Of a DNA stretch of 64,000 nt, positions 10,801 to 26,685 are shown one piece after another. The notes beneath the pieces are model-generated. The model was not told the origin of the DNA. It saw only the letters and a program-made list of their open reading frames with translations, and made no database searches. Made by a program: the position numbers and the translations under genes. The stretch lies in contig VZSF01006833.1 in assembly GCA_013398295.1 (NCBI GenBank), positions 124,001 through 188,000 of the forward strand. The letters run 5' to 3'. This DNA comes from Chionis minor. Taxonomy: Eukaryota > Chordata > Aves > Charadriiformes > Chionididae. Each line of letters begins with the position of its first letter. Positions within the stretch are counted from its first letter, which is position 1.

Positions 10801-13800
10801 CTGACTCTTAACGCGCTGCGTGTTGTTTTGCCATCAGATTCGGCTGCCTCCGGAAGTCAACCGGATCCTGTATATTAGGAACCTGCCGTATAAAATCACA
10901 GCGGAGGAGATGTACGATATTTTTGGGAAATACGGCCCTATTCGACAAATCAGAGTGTAAGTATCTTAGGGATTTTTTGAAAAATGAAGGATTTTACGTG
11001 CTTTTAGTATTTGTGTTGTATCTCAGCATGCCTGTTGCAGTAGTTACCAACTAGATGCCACAGCTGAAAAAGTTAAATGCATTTTAGCAGCATCCCTGTG
11101 TGCCACAGGTGGATGCGATGATATTTCTCTTACATGGGAATTTGTTAGAAAATGATGTTGCCGGTAGGTAGCGTGAAAAAGCTTAAATTTGATGTGAACT
11201 TTGGTAACTTGGTAAAAATATGCGAGACTGACTCTCTTAAGTAAATCTTAAACACAGCTAACCTTTTACCTTAACTAAAGGTAAAACTAAGAAGGGCGAA
11301 AGTTGAATACAAGCAGTTAATGTGGGCGTTAGATACTTAACTCACGGGAAAATAGAGATGTGACTGTTGCTGCTGGACCTGTGGACCAGAAGCAAATATC
11401 AGAAACAACTGCCCGTGGGTCAGATACAACTTGGCCCTGAGCCACGTAGTCCGTAGGGAATGGCAACGTGACTCTAATTTTGTTTTAAAATGCATTGAGG
11501 ATAGACATGTCTACAGCAAGTCTGAGGTTCTTGTCTTTAGTTATTTGAAATATTGAATAACTGAGCTTTGATGTTGCTTGTTGCCCTGAGTATTCTCTGA
11601 ATCACGGAATCACTTGGGTTGGAAGAGACCTTTGAGATCATCGAGTCCAACCACAAACCTGACACTGTTAAACCACCCCTAAACCATGTCCCTCAGCACC
11701 ACGTCTGCCCGGCTTTTAAATACCTCCAGGGATGGTGATTCCACCACTTCCCTGGGCAGCCTGTTCCAATGCTTGACAACCCTTTCCATAAAGAAGTTTT
11801 TCCTAATATCCAACCTAAACCTCCCCTGGTACCACTTGAGGCCGAAATGGTGTGGATGAAACCATAACTTCATCTGGTTAGTATTAAGTTCCGCGGAGTT
11901 TTCTAGCAGAAAGAGTTGGCTGAAGGTGGAATTCAGGAAGAGCTTTTTGGGAACTGTAGTGAGGCTGGTTGGAGTATTGACACTTGTACAAAAGGCTTTT
12001 TTTTTCTTCCCCTTCTGAAAAATATTTAGGAAGGGAAGGTGGAGGAAACAAAACTTGGTGTTTAATATGTAAAATGTTGTAAGTCACATTTCAATAGATG
12101 CATGAATAGTAAGGAAGTGTAGTTTATATTTGATAACGGGGTTTTTGTACTGCTTTTATCCGGATGTTGACAAAATAACCTGCAGCATCTCTGAGTTCCT
12201 GACTAGTTGCTGATCAGATTAGAGCAGAATCTATCCCAGGAATCTAATCCTTGTTGTTTGTCTCAAGCTCCATTTCCCCATGCTCTGAGGCTGGGGTGGG
12301 TAATTCATCCACAATATCTTTAACTGTTTTAACTCTGCGGGATGTAAACGTGTAAACAATTAAACAGACCATACTTTACTACCCCAAATAGAAGTGTTCA
12401 TTCCAGAGCCGTGGCGATTAAAAATGATTGTTCAGTATATAGAATCGAGGGTTTTACATATAGAATTGCCTTCAGTAAACAAACAAGGACCAGGGGACAT
12501 CCTGCTGGTGCCGTGGTGGAACATGGAGCCAGTGGGATCCTTCTGGTACAGGGAAGGGCAGCAGAAGTGACCGGGCAAGCAGTTAAAGGAACAAGGGACA
12601 GCATAAACTTACTGCTTGGCCAAATAGGTGGAATTCTTCACTAATAAGCACAAAGGAGAAGTAGTGTTTAAGGTTTCTGAAAACGTGTCGTTTGGAACAG
12701 TGTGACAGTGGGACGTGAAGTATTAAGACGTACCAGGGGAGCTTTCCATCAGCGGGACACAGAGCTGCAGGCAGCCTCCCTGCTGATCGTTCCAAACTAC
12801 CAATTCCCGTTGTTTTCCACAGAAATCCTAACATCGTCACAAGACAAGGCATAACACGGAACTGTGTTTGTAATGTCTTTTGTGCTTTGTGCAGTTTTTA
12901 TCCCGTTCTCTTCATTTTTCTACGCGTCCCGGCATGGATATGTGTGATGTCACTTATCCTCAGGAGTTCTCTTCTTAAAAGCGAGTGCTTTAGAGACACT
13001 TCTTCTGATTATTAAGTTGGCTATAACTATCTTTTAGCGGAGATCTTGCGGATTCGTACACTCTGCCGTCTCTCTGGCCTCGTTAGTGTTATGTGCCCAG
13101 ACGTGTCCTGTCCCTCGGGCAAAGGCGAGGCGCTGGCTGCGCGTCTGCCGTGGTCCAGCACCAGCAGGGCTCTTCCAGCCCTCTCAGACAGACTTTGTGA
13201 TGTGCCCAGAGCCGCGTTCCGTCCCAGGGAGACATCTGATCCAGACGGCCATTAACTGACAGCCTGGTCTTGCAATATTAAATAAAACAAGCTAATCGCT
13301 CTAATAAAAACTTAAAGCATTTCCAGGAATATGACAACCCCTGACAGCAACAGCTTCTGGTGGTCGTTGTGGGGAGACAAATTTGCCGTAAGGAGCAGAA
13401 TGTGGCATGTGCCTCTGTCACCTGCGCCTGTCGCCTCCGACTCTGGCCTGCGAGTGGAGTTTGGTGTGGAAAGCGGGGACGTATTTTAATATCTAGAAAA
13501 AAGTTACAATAAATTGTTTTTTAGTGAAGCTGCTTTAGTTAGTCTCAGTCGCAGCTAAAGACTAATAGAACTATTTTCTGTTTATTTTGTTTAACATTAA
13601 AACTGATCTTGCCTGCAGTGGAAACACTCCTGAAACTCGAGGAACAGCCTACGTCGTCTATGAAGACATCTTTGATGCCAAAAACGCCTGTGATCACCTG
13701 TCGGGATTCAATGTCTGCAACAGATACCTTGTCGTTTTGTACTACAACGCAAACAGGGTGCGTACACTCGGGGGGGTTTTCACTTGCCTGTGAACGTAGT

Positions 13801-14357
13801 TAGCACAAAAAAAAAAAATCGGTTTGAAAAGACAGTTGCTTGGGTATTTTTAAGAACTAAATCCAAACTAGTAAAGGGAATGGATGGAATAAACTGTGAG
13901 GGTTTCACCTTTACTTGGGGATTTGTGTGCAAACAAACAAACAAAAAAAAGGAAGTACCTTTGGACCATGGGTGTGAAAAATGTGTTTCTGGGGAGCATA
14001 CTTTGGAGAAGAGGAAGCAGCGGCCTTAAAACTGCACAGTAGCACCAGGATGTGAGGTTTTGTTTGCAGGTGAAAAGTCTGTAAGGTTTGGTGTTCCGCC
14101 TGTTTCTGACTGTATCCGTGGCATTCTCCAAGGTCGAGAATTAAGCAACGCTCATTGTGTGTGACATTGATGTAGGTCATAGCGGTGTTGGTTGCAGTTA
14201 CTGGGAAATAACGTGTCATGAGATGAGGTTATTTTTATTCTCACATCTTCTGTTTTCCTAATTACAGGCATTCCAGAAGATGGACACAAAGAAGAAAGAG
14301 GAACAGCTTAAACTTCTCAAGGAAAAATACGGAATTAATACAGACCCACCAAAATAA
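10476..14357 (+). CDS. SF3B6: Splicing factor 3B subunit 6 (SF3b p14), complete, four coding exons
   Basis: Coding exons are 10476-10505, 10838-10956, 13619-13757 and 14268-14357, joining to 125 aa. That is exactly the human length, and the sequence appears identical to the human protein as far as I recall it. The product is the U2 snRNP SF3b subunit that contacts the branch-point adenosine and binds SF3B1. It is a single RRM. RNP2 is ILYIRNL (residues 20-26) with Tyr22, the residue known to contact the branch adenosine. RNP1 is RGTAYVVYE (about 56-64). A basic C-terminal tail ([15 protein letters not shown]) follows. The ATG lies in a good Kozak context (GCGCCATGG). All introns are GT-AG, and phases match across every junction. 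Intron 2 (10957-13618) carries a reverse-oriented CR1. Confidence 0.98.
11600..11850 (-). mobile_element. CR1 LINE 3' fragment in SF3B6 intron 2 (antisense)
   Basis: The reverse complement ends with the CR1 3' signature (CCAAGTGATTCCGTGATT-type) and encodes the ORF2 C-terminus ([23 protein letters not shown]). It is 5' truncated and belongs to the GGTTTAGCAGTGTCAGG subtype that recurs in this window. Confidence 0.92.
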
Positions 14358-14497
14358 ACTGCTCTTCTTAGAAAACTGTTTTCAAGCCCTGCCATTGAGT
14401 TTTTGAACTAAACGTAGGAATTTTCAGTGAAGCATAATTTTTTTTTTTAAATTTTATAAGCTGTAATTTGAATCTTTAGATCTTTGCAGTAGAATTA

Positions 14498-14503
14498 AAT
14501 AAA
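14498..14503 (+). terminator. SF3B6: Poly(A) signal AATAAA, SF3B6
   Basis: AATAAA lies about 140 bases after the SF3B6 stop in an AT-rich 3' UTR. It predicts cleavage near 14520. Confidence 0.75.
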
Positions 14504-14519
14504 TGTAAACCAGCAGGAG

Positions 14520-14826
14520 ATCTGCTTCAAGATTAAATTCCCTGCAGTGGACGTGGTTTCTCCGTGTTGCGATGGTGACCTGGTAAACGCTGCCGAACCG
14601 CGGTCCCGTTTCCAGCAGGACCTTTCACGATGGGACCAAGCCCGCTGCCTGTTTCCCACCTCCCGACGTTCTGCCTGGTCTCCAGGGCAGATCTGCAGGT
14701 GGCAGCCGGTTCCTCCACAGAAGGTGGGGGCGCTGCCTGCGGGGGGGTATGTTGCACTTCCTACTTCCTGAAAATGGAGAAAATGGGGCACTGCAGCTAG
14801 TGTCCCGGGCACGGGGATTGCTGTGC

Positions 14827-14858
<32 letters not shown>

Positions 14859-15400
14859 TAANTTTTTTAAAAAAAAAAAAAAGAAATAAGTATGGTGTGA
14901 TAGTTCATCGTGCCTGTATATATTGTACATGATTTATTGCGCATTTCTCCCTCTGGGAATGTTTGAAGGAGCCCAAATCCATTACGCGATTGTTAGGCTA
15001 CTTCTTACTAGAAACAAAGCAAGCCTAAATCCACATTTATAACAAAGTTTCTGTTACAAACTATTAAAAAATGAATGGCCTTTTGAAAGGATCCAACTCC
15101 TTAGGCTGGTGATGGAGAGGAAACGGATAAGCTGCAGTGAAATGCTCCTGTTCTAATAGCGTGTTGCTGCGGGGCTGGTGTCGTGTTGTACGGGGTCTGT
15201 ATTTTGTGCACTCGGGTCTGTGCCGAGGGGAATACACTTCCCGCCTTCTAGCGCTGAGTAGGGAACACCAGACCAAAACGAGCCAGCAGATGGTGGGAAT
15301 TCTAGATTCCTGTACTGCGGCTGTTCTCTACTCCGTGTGTCTGAACTGTAATATAATTCATGGATGTAAATTTTGGATATGGCATCTGGTGGAGGCAGAA
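14520..15400. other. Intergenic sequence between SF3B6 and CR1
   Basis: No gene was recognised. It includes a long T-run followed by an A-run containing an N (about 14827-14882). Confidence 0.4.
14827..14882. repeat. Poly-T/poly-A low-complexity tract with an N
   Basis: About 13 T, then about 19 A, then TAANTTTTTT, then a second A run. The N at 14862 shows the assembly is uncertain here. Confidence 0.9.
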
Positions 15401-15674
15401 GAATCACAGAAAGTTAAGGGTTGGAAGGGACCTCTGGAGATCATCTGGTCCATTCTCCTGCCAGAGCAGCTCCACCTACAGCAGGTTGCACAGGATGGCG
15501 TCCAGGTGGGTTTGGAATGTCTCCAGAGTCGGAGACTCCACCACCTCTCTGGGCAGCCTCTGCCAGTGCTCTGCCACCCTCAAAGTACCAAAGTTCCTCC
15601 TCATGTTGAGATGGACCTTCCTATATTCAAGTCTGTACCCATTGCCCCTTGTCCTGTCACTGGGCACCACTGAA
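15401..15674 (-). mobile_element. CR1 LINE 3' fragment (antisense)
   Basis: The reverse complement runs from the GTGCCCAGTGACAGGACAAG region of late ORF2 (frame [16 protein letters not shown]) to the CR1 3' end (CCAACCCTTAACTTTCTGTG). It is 5' truncated. Confidence 0.93.
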
Positions 15675-15806
15675 AAAAAGACATTGATGTTTTTTGGCTC
15701 TTTTTTTCATCCCTGACGTCCTGTGAATAAAAATCAATGTGATACAGAGTGCGCTTAACCAGTGTCTTTTGGAAGTGGCAAAGAATAACCTCTGCCTGTG
15801 TTCTGA

Positions 15807-17454
15807 ACCAGCTGGATGTCCTGGGAAGGCTGGCAGTATCCTGCCTCCTGGGAGGATTTATTCGCTTGGATTTGATGTTTAACTCCCTGACCAGGCAATT
15901 TCCAGCCAGTGCAGAACGTGGGCAGATGCAAACGTAGTTTGGCTGAGGATTTGTAATTTAAGTTAATGTTTTTTAGTGCATTGTGCTGTCGTAATGGAAT
16001 TTTTCCCTCTTCTTATCCTTAGATTTTTGTTGAAATCTGTCACTTAAAAATACCCCCGTGCTGTTCTTGTGTCCATTTAGTAAAAAAAATAAACGTGTGC
16101 CTATGTAGTTTTGCTTTTTTTTCCATGGGGGCTTGCTTTATGCTGTGCTGCTCCTGCACAGCACCTGTCCTTTCAGGAAGGAAGGAAGGAAGGAAGGAAG
16201 TCATTCCTCACCCACGCGTCTGTGATACAGGTAAGAGCTGGCAGAGCCGCTGTTCCCGCACGGACACGGATGCTCCCGCATGTTCAAGATGCCTGGCTCT
16301 CCAGTGGCACAGGGCCCTGGAGGTGGCCATGTTTTCAGCTGGGAAGAGCAGGAAGGGTGGCGGTGACGCTGCCAGCTGGCTCCTTCACCCCTGGGCAGCA
16401 GGGAGGAGCCAGCTGACAAGGTTTTCCTGGGATTCCAGCTGTGCTGGGGTGCTTGAAATCCCATGCTGTGCCTGACGGATCTGCCTTCTCTTCTGTTGCA
16501 GGGAGTGATGTTCAGTGTGCGGAGTAAAAGCCTTCTCCTCGCTCCCTGGCTCTCCCGTGTCCTTCCCAGAAGCCACGTGCCGCACAGGAAGCCTTGCAGG
16601 CCCCGGTGAGCCGTCCCGGAGGTCGGGAANACCAGCTGGATGTCCTGGGAAGGCTGGCAGTATCCTGCCTCCTGGGAGGATTTATTCGCTTGGATTTGAT
16701 GTTTAACTCCCTGACCAGGCAATTTCCAGCCAGTGCAGAACGTGGGCAGATGCAAACGTAGTTTGGCTGAGGATTTGTAATTTAAGTTAATGTTTTTTAG
16801 TGCATTGTGCTGTCGTAATGGAATTTTTCCCTCTTCTTATCCTTAGATTTTTGTTGAAATCTGTCACTTAAAAATACCCCCGTGCTGTTCTTGTGTCCAT
16901 TTAGTAAAAAAAATAAACGTGTGCCTATGTAGTTTTGCTTTTTTTTCCATGGGGGCTTGCTTTATGCTGTGCTGCTCCTGCACAGCACCTGTCCTTTCAG
17001 GAAGGAAGGAAGGAAGGAAGGAAGTCATTCCTCACCCACGCGTCTGTGATACAGGTAAGAGCTGGCAGAGCCGCTGTTCCCGCACGGACACGGATGCTCC
17101 CGCATGTTCAAGATGCCTGGCTCTCCAGTGGCACAGGGCCCTGGAGGTGGCCATGTTTTCAGCTGGGAAGAGCAGGAAGGGTGGCGGTGACGCTGCCAGC
17201 TGGCTCCTTCACCCCTGGGCAGCAGGGAGGAGCCAGCTGACAAGGTTTTCCTGGGATTCCAGCTGTGCTGGGGTGCTTGAAATCCCATGCTGTGCCTGAC
17301 GGATCTGCCTTCTCTTCTGTTGCAGGGAGTGATGTTCAGTGTGCGGAGTAAAAGCCTTCTCCTCGCTCCCTGGCTCTCCCGTGTCCTTCCCAGAAGCCAC
17401 GTGCCGCACAGGAAGCCTTGCAGGCCCCGGTGAGCCGTCCCGGAGGTCGGGAAC
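15807..17454. repeat. 824-bp direct tandem duplication joined at a single N
   Basis: Unit 1 (15807-16630) and unit 2 (16631-17454) are identical wherever I compared them, including a (GGAA)n tract and long shadow open frames. The offset is exactly 824 bases. The only ambiguous base, N at 16630, sits at the junction. No gene was recognised in the unit. An assembly-induced duplication is more likely than a true perfect tandem repeat. Confidence 0.93.
16177..16200. repeat. (GGAA)n microsatellite, copy 1
   Basis: There are five to six GGAA units inside the first 824-bp unit. The same tract recurs at about 17001-17024 in the second unit. Confidence 0.9.
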
Positions 17455-17589
17455 GGGCGGCGGGAGGCCGAGCCCCTTAGCGCCTCCGTTACGTCCCTGA
17501 CCTGTGGACAGGTAAAGCTCTGCTGCTGTGTCGCGGCCGGCTTTTCTGCCTGCCCAGCCCTGTGCCGCTTCTCCGCTCGGCTGGGGTCA

Positions 17590-17963
17590 CTGCTCAGCCC
17601 GGAGGAGGGAAGGCTGAGGGGAGACCTTTGCGCTCTCTGCAGCTACCTGAGAGCGTAGCCGGGTGGGGGTCGGTCTCTTCTCCCAAGTAACAAGCGACAG
17701 GACAAGAGGAAATGGCCTCAAGTTGTGCCCGAGGAGGGTTAGGTTGGATATTAGGAAAAACTTCTTTACCAAAAGGGTTGTCAAGCATTGGAACAGGCTG
17801 CCCAGGGAGGTGGTGGAATCGCCGTCCCTGGAGGTGTTTAAAAGCCGGGTAGACGTGGTGCTGAGGGACGTGGTTTAGGGGTGGTTTAGCAGTGTCAGGT
17901 TTGTGGTTGGACTCGATGATCTCGAAGCTCTCTCCCAACCCAAGTGATTCCGTGATTCCGTGG
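17590..17963 (+). mobile_element. CR1 LINE 3' fragment
   Basis: It contains the ORF2 C-terminal frame ([22 protein letters not shown]... with [17 protein letters not shown]) and ends CCAAGTGATTCCGTGATTCC. It retains several CpGs. The boundary at the left is approximate. Confidence 0.92.
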
Positions 17964-17964
17964 C

Positions 17965-19787
17965 TGCGATCCACATACGTTAAATGCAAAGCATCTGGGA
18001 TCGGCTGTCACCCTTCTTGGGTGCCAGCTTGGTTTTCGGGTCTCGCCCATCAGATTCCAACGTTTCCCAGGCAAAACTGAGCTTGCCTTAAAAAACATTT
18101 AAATGAATGAAATCCTACCGGAGCGCTTGGTTCCACGTGAACATCCACAGCTTTTTAAGGGCTACAAACTGCCCCCCCCTTCTCCCCTCCTCAAAAAAAA
18201 TATCTGCCGTGTGTGTATGTGCACGCACAGACGTGCCAAACAGCCTGTAGGAGAACCGGGGCCATTTCCAGCAGTTGCTGGGCATCTAGAAGTCCCCTCA
18301 CTGTAACAGGAACCGTTCCCGTGCTGGATTTACGCTTCTAATAAATAATAATAATAAATGCCGATAATAAAGTAGCAAAGTACTAATAATGGTGCCACAC
18401 GCTGCCAGCCTCGTTTAAAATGGTATGCAAATACCGCATTGCTTCTGTCAATAGCGGAGAGCACGGTGCTTGCACCGCAGTGTGTGTTTTGATGAGGATC
18501 TGATGCTGTTTGAAAAACATATATAAAAAGCAATTCTTCAGGGTAATAAGATTAATAAAAATTCCTTCATTGAATCCTCAAGATCCGCAGCTTTTGATTT
18601 CTCTGAGAGCTCAGCTGCTGCCTTTCATTAAATATTCCATTTCATACTTTTTCTTCTAGTGCCTGTTCAGGGCTTTCAGTGTCCCTGCACATGTAAAATG
18701 AAATAATAATTTGTACCTGCGCGACAGAGGGAATGGAAATCGAATGCCCGGAGGATTGTTTTGATGAGGTCTGCTCAAGAGTTTGTTTGAAATGTAATAT
18801 CAAAGGACGGGGAAATGAGTTCCGTTAGATGAATGGCGGAGGGGGCAGCAAATAAGGCAGATGTTACCAGCCTCGTCTTCTGCATCTGCGCTGGTTTTTG
18901 TGTGCGCTCGCTTCCCAGCTAATTTTTCAGGAAGTAGGGCATGAAATTAAGCCTGGAAGGTCATTTTTTTCCCATTGACGCTGTTTAGAAATTAGTAACA
19001 AGAGCATATCTGATTACACAGGCAATGACGGTAAATTTTTTCCAATCCATTATATAGCGGTAATAATTATATGTACTGTGTTGATCGATGATACAATTAA
19101 ATAAATTAACACATTTGCAGTCAAATAAAGAGCTGAAGATTACATTTCCTTGAAGACTTAATTTCCCTAAGTATCACAAAGCACAATTAGTTTTCCTTTC
19201 AGATTTTTTTTTTTTTTTTTTAATGAAATTGGCTTGAAAAATGTAATAATCGCTGCTTCCAGCAAAGGTCTCTGCAGGGAAAGGGCGATGAGCGCGAGCT
19301 CCGTCAGCCAGCTGTAACGAGGATTGCACAGACTCGGGAACGGCCGGGCCGCGCTGCTGAGGGAGGGCAAACGGGAAGATGGAGACGATGGGACTGAATG
19401 GGATCAGCGGAATCCATAATGCTTTGGAGGCATTGAGGAAAAGTCCCGAGCCAGATCCTTCATGGTTTTTGGGTTGGTTTTTTATTTTAAGGAGCAACCG
19501 ACTTAAACCAGGCCACGGGTAGGAGCAGCCTTAGACCCACGTGCCGAGCGCTGCGTGTGACAGGCGCGACAGGGCTGCGCTGTGTTTCACCCGGGCACCT
19601 CCAGGTGTTCGCAGCTGCGGCCGCTGCCAGCCGGAGCCCAGCGCTGGAACTGAACCCAGCGGCGGAGGCCGGGGCAGCAGCAAAGGAGACCAGGACCTTT
19701 ACAGAGGATTTGGGAGAGCCAAGTGGGCATCAAGGTCTGGCAGGCCTAATTTCCTGTTTATTATGAGGAAATTAGCCTGTCCTAGCT
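17965..19787. other. Intergenic, AT-rich then GC-rich, no gene seen
   Basis: It includes an (AAT)n-like run at 18339-18359 and a long T run at about 19206-19222. AT-rich non-coding sequence with several TAAT/ATTA cores runs from about 18540 to 19170, followed by a CpG-richer patch at about 19270-19690. Confidence 0.4.
18339..18359. repeat. (AAT)n short microsatellite
   Basis: Short run of AATA/AAT units (AATAATAATAATAAATG-like). Confidence 0.8.
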
Positions 19788-20181
19788 TTTCTTACGAGGA
19801 AAGGCTGAGGGAGTTGGGTCTTTTTAGTCTGGAGAAGAGAAGACTGAGGGGGGATCTCATCAATGTCTACAAATGCTTAAAGGGAGGGTGCCAAGAGGAG
19901 GGGGCCAGGCTTTTTTCAGCGATAGGACAAGGGGCAATGGGTATAAAATTGAACATAGGAAATTCCATCTCAACATGAGGAGAAACTTCTTGACTTTGAG
20001 GGTGGCAGAGCACTGGCAGAGGCTGCCCAGAGAGGTGGTGGAGTCTCCGACTCTGGAGACATTCCAAACCTGCCTGGACACCATCCTGTGCAACCTGCTG
20101 TAGGTGGAGCTGCTCTGGCAGGGGGGTTGGACTAGATGATCTCTAGAGGTCCCTTCCAACCCTTAACTTTCTGTGATTCTG
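19788..20181 (+). mobile_element. CR1 LINE 3' fragment
   Basis: It runs from the [20 protein letters not shown] frame through [16 protein letters not shown] to CCTTAACTTTCTGTGATTCT. It is 5' truncated with a small internal deletion near 19916. Confidence 0.93.
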
Positions 20182-21460
20182 TAAATAAAAGAACTATTAG
20201 TGAAATGTGGATGTGTAACCCAGCTGCTGCAGTAAGCCCAGATTTCCAGCAAAAAAAAAGGGTCCCCAAAAGGCCTTTTGTTTCTTTACAGAGAGGGGAG
20301 CAAGAAAAAAAATGTCCTCCGCCAACCCTCGGTGAATAACGGTCTGTAAGAGATGGGGTTTTTGGGCTTATTAATGAACAAACTCAAGTGCAGCTTTGTG
20401 GGTGAAAAGGAGGATCTGGAGAAAGAGGAGGGTGAGCTGTACTGGCTGCTGGATTGTCTTGTTTGTCCGTGCTCCTTCTCTCTCGTCTCCCGGAGGTACC
20501 ACCTGGAGATACCAAGGGGACTTTGTGCTCTGCCTGCTGCTGCCAGCCGTGTTCTTACACAGCCTCGCACGAGAGAACAGCCCGACAGCCGTTTGAGCGC
20601 CTTCCACCCAAAAACCTGCTCGTTGAAAACTACGCAAATAGTTTACAGCCAATTTAAATAGAAATAACATCGCCACCCAACGATGCTCTTTTTTTTTTCC
20701 CTACAGCAAAGGGGGAAAAGCGAGGCAAAATGTGAGGAATCAAATTTAGGCAAAGCAAAACAACACAGAGGCAGCTTCGCTGATCACGTCCTGCTCCTAA
20801 AACCAGGTAAATGAGTCTACAAATCCTTCTGTCTCCAGGGGAGGAGTTGGCATTTCGTGAGTGAATTCAGATAAACATCAAATGAAATAAAAACTGCTCA
20901 GTCTCGAGTGCCAGGAGCCCGGTGCACAAAGTCAGTTTGCAGGCTACGTAATCCGCATCGGAAGGTGCAGCCTAAAAAAACCTGGCATGTTCAGTGGCTG
21001 CATCATCGCGCAGTCCAGCTGCATTTTGTAAGGTGGGTGCAGATAATACTGCTCTTCTTCCGCTTGTCTCGTCTCCACTAGAAACGCTTACTTTAGTTTT
21101 ACTGTTGGAAATGCACAGAATTGAGCCGGAGCTGCATGTCTTCAAGGAGCATCACTTTCCATCTCTTCAGAAGCTAAATTTGGGCCAGAGTCGAGGGGCC
21201 ACCAGCAGGGCAGGGGAGGCACAGAGTCAGGAAACCTCTCTGTCCCAGCAGCTCTTACTGGCACGTTCCTGATACCTCTGGTCCCCCAGAGAACTTCCAC
21301 TGTGCCACCCATAACAGAAGCAGCGCATCGAATTATGTGTGTTTCATATAAGAAGAGAAATAATTAACAAAAAAGCTGGGTTGATGATTGTTTGAAGAAC
21401 TTCTTATACACCAAAAAAGAATTCCAGTGGCCGGAGGAAGGCAGAAAACCAGGAAGCAGA
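20182..21460. other. Intergenic between CR1 and the FKBP1B 3' end
   Basis: No recognised gene or repeat. There are several overlapping short open frames on both strands without recognisable products. Confidence 0.4.
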
Positions 21461-22038
21461 AACTGTAAAGTATCAAGATTTTATTGTTTTTTATATATAC
21501 TTTTAATTCTTAAATGAGACAGTATTTTTTTTTAAAACAGCAGCAAGCAGAACATACAAGTTGAGAAAAGTGGCAGCGCAGGTAACTCTGTTTGGCTAAT
21601 GCCCGTTCATGTACAAGGCGTACATTGGATTATTTCTTTTTTTGAGCACCTTTTGTGGTTTTTTTTTTTTCTTGGTTTAAGTGTACAGTAAGGCAGTGGT
21701 TTTTCAATAAGGAATATATATATATTTATATTTCTAGGTATTTTCAGTCGTCACTGTGAATTCTTCTTACATGCAAATTAAATAACATGTACAACTTGAA
21801 AATGTTACAACCGTAGACATTTTTCCCAAAGCAAAGCTTCTAATAGAAGGCAAAATACGGACACCACAAAGGTAAAAAAGAGAAGGAAGGCGTAAGAAAC
21901 CGAACGGCAGGCGCTATTGACAGGACAGCTTGAGCAGGGAAGATTGGGATTCCAGTGAAGATTCTTCCTGCTGCTGGCAAGGCGAGAAAGAACGGATGGG
22001 TATTAACAGATGTCTCCAGCCAACTCCCTCGAGAAGAT
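21461..22038 (-). other. FKBP1B: FKBP1B 3' untranslated region
   Basis: On the - strand this follows the FKBP1B stop and runs to a poly(A) signal near 21.48 kb. It is AU-rich with long A and U runs, typical of a 3' UTR. The extent is inferred from the signal, not from transcripts. Confidence 0.6.
21480..21485 (-). terminator. FKBP1B: Poly(A) signal AATAAA, FKBP1B
   Basis: TTTATT on the + strand is AATAAA on the - strand, about 555 bases downstream of the FKBP1B stop codon. Confidence 0.65.
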
Positions 22039-25809
<3,771 letters not shown>

Positions 25810-26685
25810 CTGCCAAAACAAGACACACACTTTCAATCTGAGCTGTCTAAGTTTAAGTGCTGGAGGGGAGGGAAAGAGTGAAAAATTAATGCCTCGGTCA
25901 CATCAGCTGCTCATTTCCATTTTCACTTTGAATTCTCATCCACACACAGTGGTACCATATTGTTACCTTTGCCTTCTAGCAATTTAGGCTCTAAAATGGC
26001 AACGTATTTTTCTTATTATTCTTAATGCAATAGGTTGTAACTCGTATCGTACCAAACGTTGCACAGACATACAGAAGAGCTGTTGCTCGTGCAAGTGGAG
26101 CTTCCCGGCTCCAAGGCAAGGAACAAGCAGGATGCAGCAGAAGACAGAATCCCAGCGCAGGTGCCTGCTCCATACCTGCTCCTAAACACAAAAAAGCTCC
26201 CTAAAACAAGCCTAAAGGCAAAGAACCCAAATCTAAAATAAATTTGGCTGGGTTTACTTCTTGTTAAATACTTACTGTTTATTTTATGGTATTCTTTTAA
26301 CAGCATAACTAACTAAAGGGACTAGCCCTTGTGGAGTCCTTGTTGGGACGCAGATCCAGGTTTGGGAACTCTTGAACCAAGATTGCTGCCAGTTAAACGC
26401 CTGCAACTATAGAGCAGCTCCTTTGACTTGTTCCTGCCAATTTATCCCAGAATACCTTGAAGGAATATTCAGTATTGATGATGATGGATTTACTCAGGAG
26501 TACTAGAATAAGGTGCCATCACACAAATGCGGCCGTTCCACACCATGCATGTAAAACGTCTACACAACATCACAACTGCATGTGTCTCCTCCTCATACAG
26601 AAAGAACAGAAAAGACTCTACATTCCAAAATACAAGAACAGCAAGGGCGTTTATATGAATACTCTAGTACCCTCATTCTTTACCA
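25810..26685. other. FKBP1B: Probable start of a long FKBP1B intron 2
   Basis: This sequence is upstream of FKBP1B exon 3 on the - strand. The expected 48-base exon 2 (RTFPKKGQTCVVHYT-type peptide) was not found here. Confidence 0.4.

Noticed and set aside
16095..17299. Two identical 126-codon + strand frames
   Set aside because: They are identical only because of the 824-bp duplication. The peptide is Cys-rich low-complexity with no known family, and a (GGAA)n tract runs through it.
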